DNA of 64,000 nt from Elusimicrobiota bacterium (GCA_016218545.1 JACRDQ010000038.1:1-64000), one strand, 5' to 3'; positions 40,729 through 49,383 are shown, counted from the stretch's first letter. Notes: a model not told the origin generated them from the sequence alone. A program made the numbers and translations.

Positions 40729-42734
40729 CGTGCCCTCCCGATGAGGAAGATCAGGAGCAGGGTCACGGTGGCGCAGAGGTAGCCGAGGTAGAGGTTGACG
40801 CTGCCCGCCTGGAGGCCCCGGACGAGGTGCGCGCCGCGGAGCATGGTCCTCACCGAGGGACGGTAGAGGCGCTCCCGGATGACGTAGGTGATCTCCGTCG
40901 AGTAGTGGATGGCGCCGGGGAAGTAGGGTTGGTCCATGCGTTCCCGGCGGATCTCCCGCGACGGCTTATAGAGGAAGGCGAACATGAGCCTGATGGGCTT
41001 GGAGAACGCGGTGGAGGTGTACTCCATGCGGGGGGTCAGGCCCGGCATGCCGCAGGCCCAGGTCGGGGCGCGTCGCACGCGGGCCGGGCCGGCGTAGAGC
41101 CTCACGGCCAGCCACGCTGCCGCGGCCAGGCCGGCCAGCATGCCGAGCAGGACCGCCGGGTGCACCGTCCCGAGGATGCCGACCGCGGCCAGGTCCGGAG
41201 TCTCGGCGAGAGGGTAGGCCGGGAGCAGGGGGGCGAGTCCGGCGTGCATCAGGCGCAGGACCGGGCCGGGCATGATCCCCAGCAGGAGGCAGGAGCCCGC
41301 CAACCCGGCCATGGCCCAGAGCTCGAAGGCCGGGGACTCGACCGCCTTCAAGGCTTCCTCGCTGCGCGGCAAGGCCAGGAAGGTGACGCCGAAGGCCTTG
41401 ACGAAGCAGGCCGCGGCCAGGCCTCCGGTCAGGGCGAGGCAGGCGGCGGCGGTCAGGGTGCCCAGGCGGCCGGCCGCGCTCTCCAGGCCGAAACCCGACA
41501 GCAGGGACTGGAAGGTCAGCCACTCGCTCATGAACCCGTTGAGCGGCGGCAGGGCCGAGATCGCCATGGAGCCCACGAGGAAGCACAAGGCCGTGGCGGG
41601 CATGTTCTTGATGAGCCCGCCCATCTTCTCCATGTCCCGCGTGCCCACGGCCTTGAGCACGGAGCCCGCCCCGAGGAAAAGGAGGCTCTTGAAGACAGCG
41701 TGGTTGACCGTGTGGTAGAGCCCGGCCGCGTACGCCGCCAGGGCCAGCTCGGGGAGCTCGAAGGAGGAGAAGAGCATGCCCGCGCCCAGGCCCATGAGGA
41801 TGATGCCGATGTTCTCCACGCTGTGGAAGGCCAGGAGCCTCTTGAGGTCGTGCTCCATGAGGGCGTAGAGCACGCCCAGCACGCTCGAGACGGCTCCAAG
41901 GCCCAGGACCAGGCCGCCCCACCAGGCAGGGCCGCCTCCCAGGAAGCCGAGCGCGGTCAGCAGGATGCCGTAGATGCCGGTCTTGATCATGACCCCGGAC
42001 ATCAGGGCGGACACGTGGCTGGGGGCCGCGGGGTGCGCGTACGGCAGCCAGATGTGGAGAGGCACGGTCCCGGCCTTCAGGCCGAACCCGGCCAGGGCCA
42101 GGAGGAAGACCGCGCTCTTGGCTCCGGCCGGGAGGGCCGGACCCGCGAGCCGGAAGGCCGCGAATTCCAGGGAGCCGGCCGCGCGCCAGAGGATGAGGAA
42201 GGAGGCGAAGATGAGGGCCGTGCCGGCCTGGGACATGACGAAGTAGAGGTAGCCCGCCCTCCGGGACGAGGCTTTCTCGTGGTCCAGGGTCACGAGGAAG
42301 AACGAGGACAGGGTCATCGCCTCCCAGGCGAAGAGGAAGGAGAAGGCGTTGTCCGCGGCCGGCACGAGAGCCATGGCCAGCAGGAAGAGGTCGTAGAACG
42401 CGCCCAGGGCCGCGGCCTTCTCGTCGTACCCGGAGGCGTAGCTCAGGCCGTAGACGCTGGCGGCCAGCGCGATGCAGCTGACGAGGCCGCAGAAGAGCGC
42501 GGAGAACGGGTCGAGACGGAAGGAGAACCCGGCGGCGCCCAGCGGGCCCGGAAGGACCATGGCCTGGCCCGCGTCTCCGGCCAGGCACGCGGCCGAGGCC
42601 GCCAGCATGAGGCCGGACCCCAGCAGGGCCGCGCCGAGGGACGCGGACCTGGCCGCGACCGGGCTGCGCCGCAGCAGCAGGCAGGCGAGGGTCCCGAGGG
42701 CCAGGCAGGCGGCCGAAGCCGGGAGGAGGTTCAT
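40725..42734 (-). CDS. Antiporter-like membrane subunit (HyfB/NuoL type)
   Basis: A 669-residue protein with about 16 membrane helices. Proton-channel residues are visible: Glu in LFAWEAMTLSSFFLV, Lys in GFGLKAGTVPLHIWLPYAHP, Lys in SALMSGVMIKTGIYG, and a His in LAFHSVENIGI. The C-terminal 90 residues form a soluble extension. First structural gene of the complex, 22 bp after arsR. Together with the HyfF-type subunit it supplies two proton-pumping modules. Confidence 0.9.
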   Translation of the reverse strand: MNLLPASAACLALGTLACLLLRRSPVAARSASLGAALLGSGLMLAASAACLAGDAGQAMVLPGPLGAAGFSFRLDPFSALFCGLVSCIALAASVYGLSYASGYDEKAAALGAFYDLFLLAMALVPAADNAFSFLFAWEAMTLSSFFLVTLDHEKASSRRAGYLYFVMSQAGTALIFASFLILWRAAGSLEFAAFRLAGPALPAGAKSAVFLLALAGFGLKAGTVPLHIWLPYAHPAAPSHVSALMSGVMIKTGIYGILLTALGFLGGGPAWWGGLVLGLGAVSSVLGVLYALMEHDLKRLLAFHSVENIGIILMGLGAGMLFSSFELPELALAAYAAGLYHTVNHAVFKSLLFLGAGSVLKAVGTRDMEKMGGLIKNMPATALCFLVGSMAISALPPLNGFMSEWLTFQSLLSGFGLESAAGRLGTLTAAACLALTGGLAAACFVKAFGVTFLALPRSEEALKAVESPAFELWAMAGLAGSCLLLGIMPGPVLRLMHAGLAPLLPAYPLAETPDLAAVGILGTVHPAVLLGMLAGLAAAAWLAVRLYAGPARVRRAPTWACGMPGLTPRMEYTSTAFSKPIRLMFAFLYKPSREIRRERMDQPYFPGAIHYSTEITYVIRERLYRPSVRTMLRGAHLVRGLQAGSVNLYLGYLCATVTLLLIFLIGRAR

Positions 42735-42756
42735 CGGCCCGGCGAAGGGACGACCC

Positions 42757-43107
42757 TCATCCTCTCCCTAGCCGGCTCAAAAGGTGCTCGCTCTCGGAAA
42801 GACGCCTCCGGAGGATCTCCGCGATGGGGCGGAGCACGGAGAAGATGCTGCGGTCCTTGATGGAGTAGAAGACGTTGGCCTTCTCCTGTCTGGAGGTGAG
42901 GATCCCCGTGAGCCTCAGCGTGGCCAGGTGCTTGGAGAGCCCGGACTGCTCGATGCCGAGCTCCGAGACCATCTGCCCGACCGGGGCCGCGCCCTTCTTG
43001 AGGTACTCGATGATGGCCAGGCGGGCCGGGTGGGCCAGGGCCTTGAGGAAGTCGGCCTTGAGCTTGAAGACCATCTCGTCCGCAGTCAATTTAGTCGATA
43101 TGGTCAT
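42757..43107 (-). CDS. ArsR-family transcriptional regulator
   Basis: A 116-residue winged-helix regulator: LKALAHPARLAIIEYLKKG (helix pair), VGQMVSELGIEQSGLSKHLATLRLTGILTSRQ (recognition helix and wing). There is no CxCxxC metal site, so the signal is not the usual thiol-bound metal; the only candidates are His and acidic residues. It is the first gene of the hydrogenase-like operon and probably controls that operon and itself. Start ATG 43107 is set by the promoter. Confidence 0.9.
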   Translation of the reverse strand: MTISTKLTADEMVFKLKADFLKALAHPARLAIIEYLKKGAAPVGQMVSELGIEQSGLSKHLATLRLTGILTSRQEKANVFYSIKDRSIFSVLRPIAEILRRRLSESEHLLSRLGRG

Positions 43108-43122
43108 ATGCTCAAGATTGCA

Positions 43123-43131
43123 TATTATAGC
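43123..43131 (-). promoter_or_regulatory. Extended -10 promoter of the arsR operon
   Basis: TGC-TATAAT on the minus strand (TATAAT at 43128-43123), 15 bp before the arsR ATG. No clear -35 is seen. A leader of about 9 nt is expected. Confidence 0.65.
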
Positions 43132-43205
43132 ACATCCGGGGCGTAGGTCCTCTGCCGGGCCGTCGGTGGGTCCCTGGACCCTAGGAGCCATCCGGCGTTC
43201 CAGCA

Positions 43206-43211
43206 TAGAAT
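43206..43211 (+). promoter_or_regulatory. -10 box of the exported MutS-type gene
   Basis: TAGAAT ends 7 bp before the ATG at 43219, so the transcript would be leaderless or nearly so. There is no Shine-Dalgarno sequence. Confidence 0.5.
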
Positions 43212-43218
43212 AGATGCC

Positions 43219-45237
43219 ATGCGGCGCCCCCTTGCCGTCCTCGCGGTCTCCAGCCTGATCCTCGCCTCGCCCGGACCCTTCGCTTTGGCGCAGACCGCGG
43301 CCATGGTCAGGCCGGTCCGGCCAGGCTCCCAGGTCGTCACCGTCGGACCCCCGGGCTCCAGGCTGCCGGTCTTGCAGGGTTCGCCGGTCGCGTCGCCTGT
43401 GACGTCGGTGTCCGTGGCCGGCGTCCTCCCTTGGAGCGCGGCGCCCGGCCTGGAAGTCCCGCCGGGAGTGACCGCGGTCCCCGCTCTCGACGTTCCCGCA
43501 GCCTTGCCGGCCCTGGTCGCGGTCCCGGGGTCGCCCGCGGCCCCCTCGCCGCGCGGCTCGCGGACGGGGCTCTTGCTTGCCGCCCCCGGCGAAGAAGCCG
43601 CTGCCGTGCCTTCGGCCGACGACTTGGCCAAGATGCCGGAGGGAGTTGCCAAGGAAGCGGGCGACGCGCTCATGGACCGTATCCTGGGAGTCAAGTCCGT
43701 GGAACGCTTGGGTCAGGGGCTCCGGGTCTACGAGGATGAGCCCGAGAACTATGCCCTGGACCAGAACACGGTCAAGGACATCGGCCTGGAAGACGACGCC
43801 GAGCTCTTCAGGGTGTTGGACAAGACCCAGACCCACTTCGGGGCGGTGCGGCTGAGGCGCTTGGTCCGGAACCCCTTCCTGGACAGCGGCGAGATCCGCC
43901 GCCGGCAGGAGGCCGTGCAGGCCCTCCTGCGGGACTCCTCGTTGAGAGCGTCGGTGGAGGCCTCCTTCCAGACCCTGGGCCGCAAAGCGGACCGCAGGCT
44001 CTGGGACCACTTCTTCGACCCCAAGACCGACCGCCTCATCCATTTCATCGTGCCCAACGTCCTGGGCTTCGTTTTCCCGGCCAGCCTCGTCATGGGAGGC
44101 TGGCGTCTGGCCGCGCAGGCCCTCATGCCCTGGCTCATGATCGGGAGCCGCTCGCTCTCCAGCCTGCAGGAGTTGCGCGCGACGTTCCTGAGGTACAAGG
44201 CCGTGTTCCGGCTGGCCCGGGAGCTCGCAGGGCCGCTGTCCTCGAGCAGGTCCGAGTCCCTCCAGGGGATCGGCAAGGTGTTCGCGGGCACGGTCGAGCC
44301 CGGCCATCCACTGGGCCTTCGCTCCGCGGCCCGCACTTTCAGCAGGGTGCAGAGCCGCGCCTTGATGCTGCCCCTCGACGTCCTGGCTTTCGTGAGCGCC
44401 AAGACCCTCTGGTGGGTCCAGCGCGTGTTCCTCAAGGCGCGGGAGCGCATCGCGCAGCTGCTGGGCGCGCTCGCCGAGCTGGACGTCTACCTGGGTCTCG
44501 CCAGGCTCGCGCTCGAGAACGCGGCCTGGTCGGCCTTCCCCGTGATCCGGGACCCGGGGCCCGCTTTTCTGAAGATCGAGTCCGGGCACCACCCCTTGGT
44601 CCTGGCTTACAGGGGCGGCCAGTCCGTTCCCAACAGCCTCGACCTCGAGGCGGGCGCGGGCAGCTTCCGGCTCGTCACAGGCTCCAACATGGGCGGCAAG
44701 ACCACGTACCTGCGCATGGCCGCGCTCTTGAGCATCATGGCGCAGGCCGGTTTGCCCGTGCCGGCCGCGGCCATGGAGCTCACGCCGCTCGAGGTGGCCA
44801 CCAGCATCGACATCTCGGACTCCCTCAAGGAAGGCAAGAGCCTCTACGACGCCGAGACCGACCGGGTCCTCTCCCTCATCCGCAAGGCCGAAGGCTCCCG
44901 GAGGTTCCTCGCCGTGATGGATGAGATCCTGCAGGGCACCAACCCGGAGGAGCGCACCGCGGCCGAGCGCGCCATCGTGCGCTACCTGGCCAAGACCCCC
45001 AACCTCTTCATGGTGGCCACGCACAACCTGGACATGGCCGGCCTGGCGTCCGAGGTCGCGGCCATCCGGAACTTCCACGTGGAGGACAAGCGTCCGGACG
45101 GCCGGCCAGGCTTCCCTTACGAGGTCAAGCCCGGGCCGGCCTTGACCAAGAACGGCATCGCGACCCTGGAAAAGAAGGGCTTCCCGGAGGAGGTCGTCCG
45201 GGAAGCGCGCGGCTCGGTCCAGGCCACGCCGCCGTAA
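43219..45237 (+). CDS. MutS-type ATPase with an export signal
   Basis: A 672-residue protein. Residues 1-25 are a signal peptide (ending FALAQ). Residues about 26-140 are Val/Pro/Ala-rich low complexity. Residues about 160-470 resemble the MutS lever/clamp region (HFGAVRLRRLVRNPFLDSGEIRRRQEAV) with hydrophobic stretches near 275-315. Residues about 475-640 are the MutS ATPase: Walker A G488-S-N-M-G-G-K-T-T, SLYDAETDRVLSLI, Walker B FLAVMDEILQGTNPEER and ATHNLDM. No mismatch-binding domain is seen, so it is closer to the MutS-like ATPases of unknown role. A leader for secretion on an ATPase is odd; membrane anchoring facing the cytoplasm is another possibility. Confidence 0.8.
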   Translation: MRRPLAVLAVSSLILASPGPFALAQTAAMVRPVRPGSQVVTVGPPGSRLPVLQGSPVASPVTSVSVAGVLPWSAAPGLEVPPGVTAVPALDVPAALPALVAVPGSPAAPSPRGSRTGLLLAAPGEEAAAVPSADDLAKMPEGVAKEAGDALMDRILGVKSVERLGQGLRVYEDEPENYALDQNTVKDIGLEDDAELFRVLDKTQTHFGAVRLRRLVRNPFLDSGEIRRRQEAVQALLRDSSLRASVEASFQTLGRKADRRLWDHFFDPKTDRLIHFIVPNVLGFVFPASLVMGGWRLAAQALMPWLMIGSRSLSSLQELRATFLRYKAVFRLARELAGPLSSSRSESLQGIGKVFAGTVEPGHPLGLRSAARTFSRVQSRALMLPLDVLAFVSAKTLWWVQRVFLKARERIAQLLGALAELDVYLGLARLALENAAWSAFPVIRDPGPAFLKIESGHHPLVLAYRGGQSVPNSLDLEAGAGSFRLVTGSNMGGKTTYLRMAALLSIMAQAGLPVPAAAMELTPLEVATSIDISDSLKEGKSLYDAETDRVLSLIRKAEGSRRFLAVMDEILQGTNPEERTAAERAIVRYLAKTPNLFMVATHNLDMAGLASEVAAIRNFHVEDKRPDGRPGFPYEVKPGPALTKNGIATLEKKGFPEEVVREARGSVQATPP

Positions 45238-45277
45238 AGGACGTCGGCCCCGAGGCTTGCGGCCCGCCGGGGAGGAG

Positions 45278-45286
45278 TGTTAGGAT
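45278..45286 (+). promoter_or_regulatory. Extended -10 box of the phosphoglucomutase gene
   Basis: TGT-TAGGAT (TAGGAT at 45281-45286) lies 6 bp before the ATG. GGAGGAG at 45271-45277 is 15 bp from the ATG and would be upstream of the transcript start, so it is probably not used. Confidence 0.45.
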
Positions 45287-45292
45287 TGGGCC

Positions 45293-46852
45293 ATGACACA
45301 CCCGGACGCAGGCAAGCTCCCGAAGCAGGTCATCAACACCCATTTTTACGAGGAAGAGTTCAGGACGCCCTCGGAGCCGCTGTCCAGGGTCAAGTTCGGC
45401 ACTTCGGGCCACCGCGGAAAGCTCGGCGGCGGGTTCTGCTCCCTGCACGCCCAGGCCATCGCCCAGGCCGTGGCCCGCTTTCATAAGGAAAAGGGCATCG
45501 ACGGCCCCATCCTGGTGGGGGGGGACACCCGCCTCATGTCGGACCGGACCGCGCGCCTCTGCGCCGAGGTCCTGACCGGCAACGGCATCGAGGTCATCCT
45601 CGCCGACATCCCCCTGCCGACCCCGGTCTTCTCCTCCGAGATCCTCGCGGGCACGGCCGTCGCGGCCTTGAACGGCACCGCCTCCCACAACCCGCCCGAG
45701 GACATGGGCCTCAAGTACAACCCTCCCCACGGCGGCCCCGCGGGCGCCGAGACGACCTCCGTCATCGAGAAGTACGCCAACGAGTGCCTCGACGATCCCA
45801 AGCGCATCAAGAAGCTCTCCCTGCGCAGCCCCAAGGCCCTGGCCCTGCTCAAGACCGCGGACCTCGTGCGGCCCTACGTGGACCGGCTCGCCCGCGTCGT
45901 GGACATCGCGGCCATCCGCTCCTCGGGCATGAAGATCGGCATCCACCCCCTGGGCGGCGCCTCGATCCCCTTCTACCGGTGCATCATGGAGGTCTGCAAG
46001 CTCAAGGAGCTCGACATCGTGGACAAGACCCTGGACCCGACCTTCGGGTTCATCCCCCTCGACCACGACGGCAGGATCAGGATGGACCCGTCGTCGAAGT
46101 ACCCCATGTCCCCTCTTCTCGAGCTCGTCAGGAAGGGCAAGTACGAGTTCGCCGGCGCCTCGGACCCGGACGCGGACCGCTTCGGCGTGGCTACGGCCTC
46201 TGCAGGACTGCTCAACCCCAACCACGCCTTGTCCATCCTCTTCGACTACCTCCTGACCCACCGGCCGGCCTGGCCCAAGAACCTCAAGGCGGGCCGCACC
46301 ATCGGCACCACGCACCTCATCGACCGCATCGCGGCCGCGCGCGGCCGCGGCGTGGAGGAGGTCAACGTGGGGTTCAAGTACTACGTGGACGGCATCCGGA
46401 CCGACCGCTACGCCCTGGCCGGGGAGGAGAGCGCGGGCATGTCCATGTACCGCTGGACCACGGAGAAGGACGGCATCCTGGCCGTCATGCTCCTGGCCGA
46501 GGTCATGGCCAAGCTCGACCGCGACCTCTTCGACGTCTATAAGGACCTCACGGCCAAGCACGGCGAGCCCGCCTACCGCAGGCAGGACTTCGCGGCCGAC
46601 GAGGCCGTACGGGCCAAGGTCAAGGCCTTGAAGGCCGCGTCCTTCAAGAGCCTCAAGACCCTGGCCGGCGACTCGGTCACGGGCGTGCGCGACACGGACG
46701 GCATCAAGATCACCATGACCGACTCCTGGGTCCTGGCGCGTCCCTCGGGCACCGAGCCCATCGTCAAGCTCTACGGCGAGAGCTTCCAGGGCGAGACCCA
46801 CCTGCGCCGGGTCTTCGCCGAGAGCGCGGAGCTCTTCGGGCTCCAGCTCTAG
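45293..46852 (+). CDS. pgm: Phosphoglucomutase (alpha-D-phosphohexomutase family)
   Basis: A 519-residue enzyme interconverting glucose 1- and 6-phosphate. All four active-site loops are visible: K-F-G-T-S-G-H-R-G near 40, the phosphoserine loop T-A-S-H-N-P near 130, the magnesium loop D-P-D-A-D-R near 290, the sugar loop G-E-E-S-A-G near 380, and the phosphate loop R-P-S-G-T-E-P near 485. The SGHRG and early N-terminal features match the bacterial Pgm group. Confidence 0.93.
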   Translation: MTHPDAGKLPKQVINTHFYEEEFRTPSEPLSRVKFGTSGHRGKLGGGFCSLHAQAIAQAVARFHKEKGIDGPILVGGDTRLMSDRTARLCAEVLTGNGIEVILADIPLPTPVFSSEILAGTAVAALNGTASHNPPEDMGLKYNPPHGGPAGAETTSVIEKYANECLDDPKRIKKLSLRSPKALALLKTADLVRPYVDRLARVVDIAAIRSSGMKIGIHPLGGASIPFYRCIMEVCKLKELDIVDKTLDPTFGFIPLDHDGRIRMDPSSKYPMSPLLELVRKGKYEFAGASDPDADRFGVATASAGLLNPNHALSILFDYLLTHRPAWPKNLKAGRTIGTTHLIDRIAAARGRGVEEVNVGFKYYVDGIRTDRYALAGEESAGMSMYRWTTEKDGILAVMLLAEVMAKLDRDLFDVYKDLTAKHGEPAYRRQDFAADEAVRAKVKALKAASFKSLKTLAGDSVTGVRDTDGIKITMTDSWVLARPSGTEPIVKLYGESFQGETHLRRVFAESAELFGLQL

Positions 46853-46944
46853 GTCCCGCCGCTCCGGGCCGTCTCCGACGAGAGAGGGAACTTTTCCGGG
46901 CCTCGCTCGTACATGGAGTGGAACCGAAAGGTCCAGGAGGCGAC

Positions 46945-47298
46945 ATGGAACTCTATCTGAACGAGACGCTCATCCACGCGGACCCTGCCGAGGACGAGGT
47001 GCGGGCCGCGTTCGAGCGCTTGCGGGGCGGCGGGGAAGGCAGCCTGGTGCTCGTGGCCGGGGCGCGGTCGTCCTTGGAGGTCTTCCGCGGCGAGGAGGGG
47101 GCCTTCGGGGTGACGCTGGAGAAGGGGAGGGCGCAGTACGGGGTCTTCCTCCACGAGGACCTCTCAGGCCGGGCCGTCGAAGCCATGGTCGAGTACCTCA
47201 GGGGCGGCACGCCGATGCTCGTGGACCCCAGGCTCTACGCCTACGACGCGGACTGTCCTTTGTGCGCGGCCATGGCGGCGGCTGAGGCGCGGGGCTAG
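46945..47298 (+). CDS. Small hypothetical protein with a C-terminal CxxC
   Basis: A 117-residue soluble protein, not recognised. It begins MELYLNETLIHADPAEDEV, has alternating strands, and ends with A-D-C-P-L-C-A-A-M, a CxxC pair that could bind metal or be redox active. RBS CAGGAGG precedes the ATG at 46945. It ends tail to tail with the transposase relic. Confidence 0.7.
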   Translation: MELYLNETLIHADPAEDEVRAAFERLRGGGEGSLVLVAGARSSLEVFRGEEGAFGVTLEKGRAQYGVFLHEDLSGRAVEAMVEYLRGGTPMLVDPRLYAYDADCPLCAAMAAAEARG

Positions 47299-47618
47299 GC
47301 GGCGGTGAAGCCTGCCAGGACGCCTAGCATCTCCCAATGCCAGAAACCGCGCTTGGCCTTGGGCCAGCGGGCCAGGGCAGCCATCCAGGCCTGGCGCTCA
47401 GGCTGGGAGAGCGTCTCGAGATAGCGCCGCCTTGCAGAGCCGAATCCCTCGGGCAAGGCGGACCAAGGACGCCTGCTGGCCAGGTGCCAGAGCACGGCAT
47501 CGAAGCAGGCGCGGTCAGGAAGCGGGGGACGGCCGCCTTTCCGGTCGCGCCGTCGCAGCGGTCTCTTCCGGGAAGGGAAGACGTTGGCCAGGAGCTCCCA
47601 CTGTTCGTCGTATCGGCT
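47295..47618 (-). pseudogene. Relic of an IS5-type transposase N-terminal domain
   Basis: The minus-strand frame from 47618 reads DEQWELLANVFP ... GGRPPLPDRACFDAVLWHL, then ASRRPWSALPEGFGSARRRY. This is the DUF4096-type N-terminal helix-turn-helix domain of IS5-family transposases (W-x-x-L...GRP...D-x-R...F-D-A-V-L-W...P-W-x-x-L-P). There is an in-frame stop just upstream and no proper start, and the DDE catalytic part is missing. It is a decayed insertion sequence, about 107 codons long. Confidence 0.75.
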
Positions 47619-47728
47619 TCAGATGCGACATAACCATCGACGGAGAGTTTCGTGATTCCCTTCCGGACACCCCTGTATGGGCCACAGGCATGTCCCCGTT
47701 CGCCATTCCTAGAAGTCTCCGGCGAGAC

Positions 47729-47810
47729 TTTTGTCGCGACTTGGGCCGGGGCGAGGAGGATAGGGCGAAAGGGACTCTGGAGGGCTGGAATCCCTCGAGA
47801 CGCGACAAAA
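47729..47810. repeat. 10-bp inverted repeat upstream of xthA
   Basis: TTTTGTCGCG (47729-47738) and CGCGACAAAA (47801-47810), 62 bp apart. The right copy contains the likely -35 hexamer of xthA. It may be an operator pair or an end of the degraded IS nearby; the rest of 47619-47801 shows no gene. Confidence 0.4.
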
Positions 47811-47830
47811 CCTCCGGCTCTTGATATGAT
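47802..47830 (+). promoter_or_regulatory. Promoter of xthA
   Basis: GCGACA (47802-47807), 17-bp spacer, TATGAT (47825-47830), then 5 bp to the ATG at 47836. A leaderless transcript is expected. Confidence 0.55.
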
Positions 47831-47835
47831 GGAGC

Positions 47836-48621
47836 ATGGCCCGGCCCAAGGTCTTGAGGTGCGTGAGCTGGAACGTCAACGGCATCCGGGCGGTCCAGAC
47901 CAAGGGTTTCTGGGACTGGTTCCACCGCTTCAAGCCCGATGTCATGGCCATGCAGGAGACGAGGATCACGGACCAGGACGCGCCGGCAGCGGTCCCGGCT
48001 CCGAGGGGCTACCGCTGCTATTGGCACGGCGCCAGGAAGCCCGGCTACAGCGGGGTCGCGACCTGGACCAGGGCCGAGCCGTCCTCCGTGCTCCGCGGGG
48101 TGGGGGTCGAAGCCATCGACAGCGAGGGCCGCGTCCTGTCCCTGGACTTCGGGGACTGGGTCCATGTGAACGCGTATTTCCCCAACAGCCGGCGTGAGCA
48201 CGCCAGGCTCGGCTACAAGCTGGCCTTCTGCCGGGCCATAGCCAGGCACTGCAACAGGCTCCGTCGCGCAGGCAAGGCCGTAGTCGTGTGCGGGGACTTC
48301 AACATCGCCCACCAGGCCGTGGACCTGGCCAATCCCAGGCAGAACGAAGACAACGCAGGGTTCCTGCCGCAGGAGCGCGCGTGGATGTCGCGCTTCCTGG
48401 GAAGGGAAGGCTTCGTGGACTGTTTCCGGATGTTCACGGCCGGGGGCGGGCACTACACCTGGTGGAGCTATCGGCCCGGGGTGAGGCGGAGGAACATCGG
48501 CTGGCGCATCGACTACCACTGCGTCAACAAGGAGGCGTCGGGCCGCGTGAAGGCGGCGCGTCATCTTCCGGAGGTCGGCGGGTCAGACCACTGTCCTGTG
48601 GAGCTTGAATGGAAAACATGA
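47836..48621 (+). CDS. xthA: Exodeoxyribonuclease III / AP endonuclease
   Basis: A 261-residue DNA repair nuclease that cuts at abasic sites. Motifs in order: SWNVNGIRA near 10, catalytic Glu in MAMQETRI near 38, Y-x-G-V-A near 72, V-C-G-D-F-N-I-A-H near 152, and the final GGSDHCPVELEW with the catalytic Asp-His pair. Length is that of the ExoIII family. A small gene overlaps its end by 13 bp. Confidence 0.95.
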   Translation: MARPKVLRCVSWNVNGIRAVQTKGFWDWFHRFKPDVMAMQETRITDQDAPAAVPAPRGYRCYWHGARKPGYSGVATWTRAEPSSVLRGVGVEAIDSEGRVLSLDFGDWVHVNAYFPNSRREHARLGYKLAFCRAIARHCNRLRRAGKAVVVCGDFNIAHQAVDLANPRQNEDNAGFLPQERAWMSRFLGREGFVDCFRMFTAGGGHYTWWSYRPGVRRRNIGWRIDYHCVNKEASGRVKAARHLPEVGGSDHCPVELEWKT

Positions 48622-48896
48622 TCGGGGAGCTCAAGCTGCAGCTCATGGGCTATTTCGGCGGCGGAGTCCGTGAGGACGAGGAGGTCATCGCCGAGCTGAG
48701 CGAGGACATGAAGGGGTATCCGGGCACTGCCCGGGCCTTCAGGGAGGGCATTGCCCAGGCTCTCGCGGACCCGGCGGCCGACTGCGTCGACCTCGTGGAG
48801 CGCGGCGCGAACCGGGCCATGGAAGGCTCGGATGAGAAGGCGCGGCGATGGCTCGCTCACCTGCGTTCCCGGCTCTTTCCCGGGGAAGCCGCCTGA
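48609..48896 (+). CDS. Small hypothetical protein
   Basis: A 95-residue helical, acidic protein, not recognised. Its start overlaps xthA: ATG 48609 has GTGGAG 5 bp upstream, while ATG 48618 gives an ATGA overlap with the xthA stop. Either start keeps the frame. Third-position GC is high across the frame, which supports it as real. Confidence 0.65.
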   Translation: MENMIGELKLQLMGYFGGGVREDEEVIAELSEDMKGYPGTARAFREGIAQALADPAADCVDLVERGANRAMEGSDEKARRWLAHLRSRLFPGEAA

Positions 48897-48926
48897 TCGG
48901 TCTCTCCCGGATCGCGCAGAAAGGGT

Positions 48927-48956
48927 TTGAGTCCGGGAAGAGGTCTAAGGTAAGAT
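48927..48956 (+). promoter_or_regulatory. Promoter of the DUF2914-like gene
   Basis: TTGAGT (48927-48932), 18-bp spacer, TAAGAT (48951-48956), then 7 bp to the ATG at 48964. Another case with little or no leader. Confidence 0.5.
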
Positions 48957-48963
48957 GGGTCCC

Positions 48964-49383
48964 ATGAGAACAGCCATCCTTTCGCTCGCCGTCGTCGCTG
49001 CCGCGTCCTGGACCTGGGCCGAGGCTCCTGTTGCCGAGGCCCCTGCCGTCGTTCCGTCGGTGAAGGTGGAGAAGATCGTGACCGCCACCGGGATCGAGGA
49101 CAAAAGACCCGTGGGCGAGACCTCGGCCTTCGAGGCAAGCGCCATCAAGGTCTACTGTTGGGTGAAGCTCGCGATCGCCTCCACCCCGGTCAAGATCAAG
49201 TTCGTCTGGGCCTTTGAAGGCAAGACCGTCAGCGAGTACACGGCTGAGATCAAGTCCCCGGCCAGGGCGTGGTGGGCCAACAAGTCGGTCTGGCCCGGCT
49301 CCTGGAAGGTCGAGGTCTTCAGCGAGGGCGGAGAGAGCCTCGGCTCCGCCGAGTTCACGGTAGCCGCCCAAGCCAAGCCTTGA
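48964..49383 (+). CDS. Secreted DUF2914-like protein
   Basis: A 139-residue protein with a signal peptide (cleavage near WAEA, residue 20). The mature part follows the DUF2914 pattern: KVYCWVKL, KFVWAFEGKTVSEY, then W-W-A-N-K-S-V-W-P-G-S-W-K-V-E-V, a small beta-sandwich. Function of the family is unknown. Its stop overlaps a TTG start of the acetyltransferase gene. Confidence 0.75.
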   Translation: MRTAILSLAVVAAASWTWAEAPVAEAPAVVPSVKVEKIVTATGIEDKRPVGETSAFEASAIKVYCWVKLAIASTPVKIKFVWAFEGKTVSEYTAEIKSPARAWWANKSVWPGSWKVEVFSEGGESLGSAEFTVAAQAKP

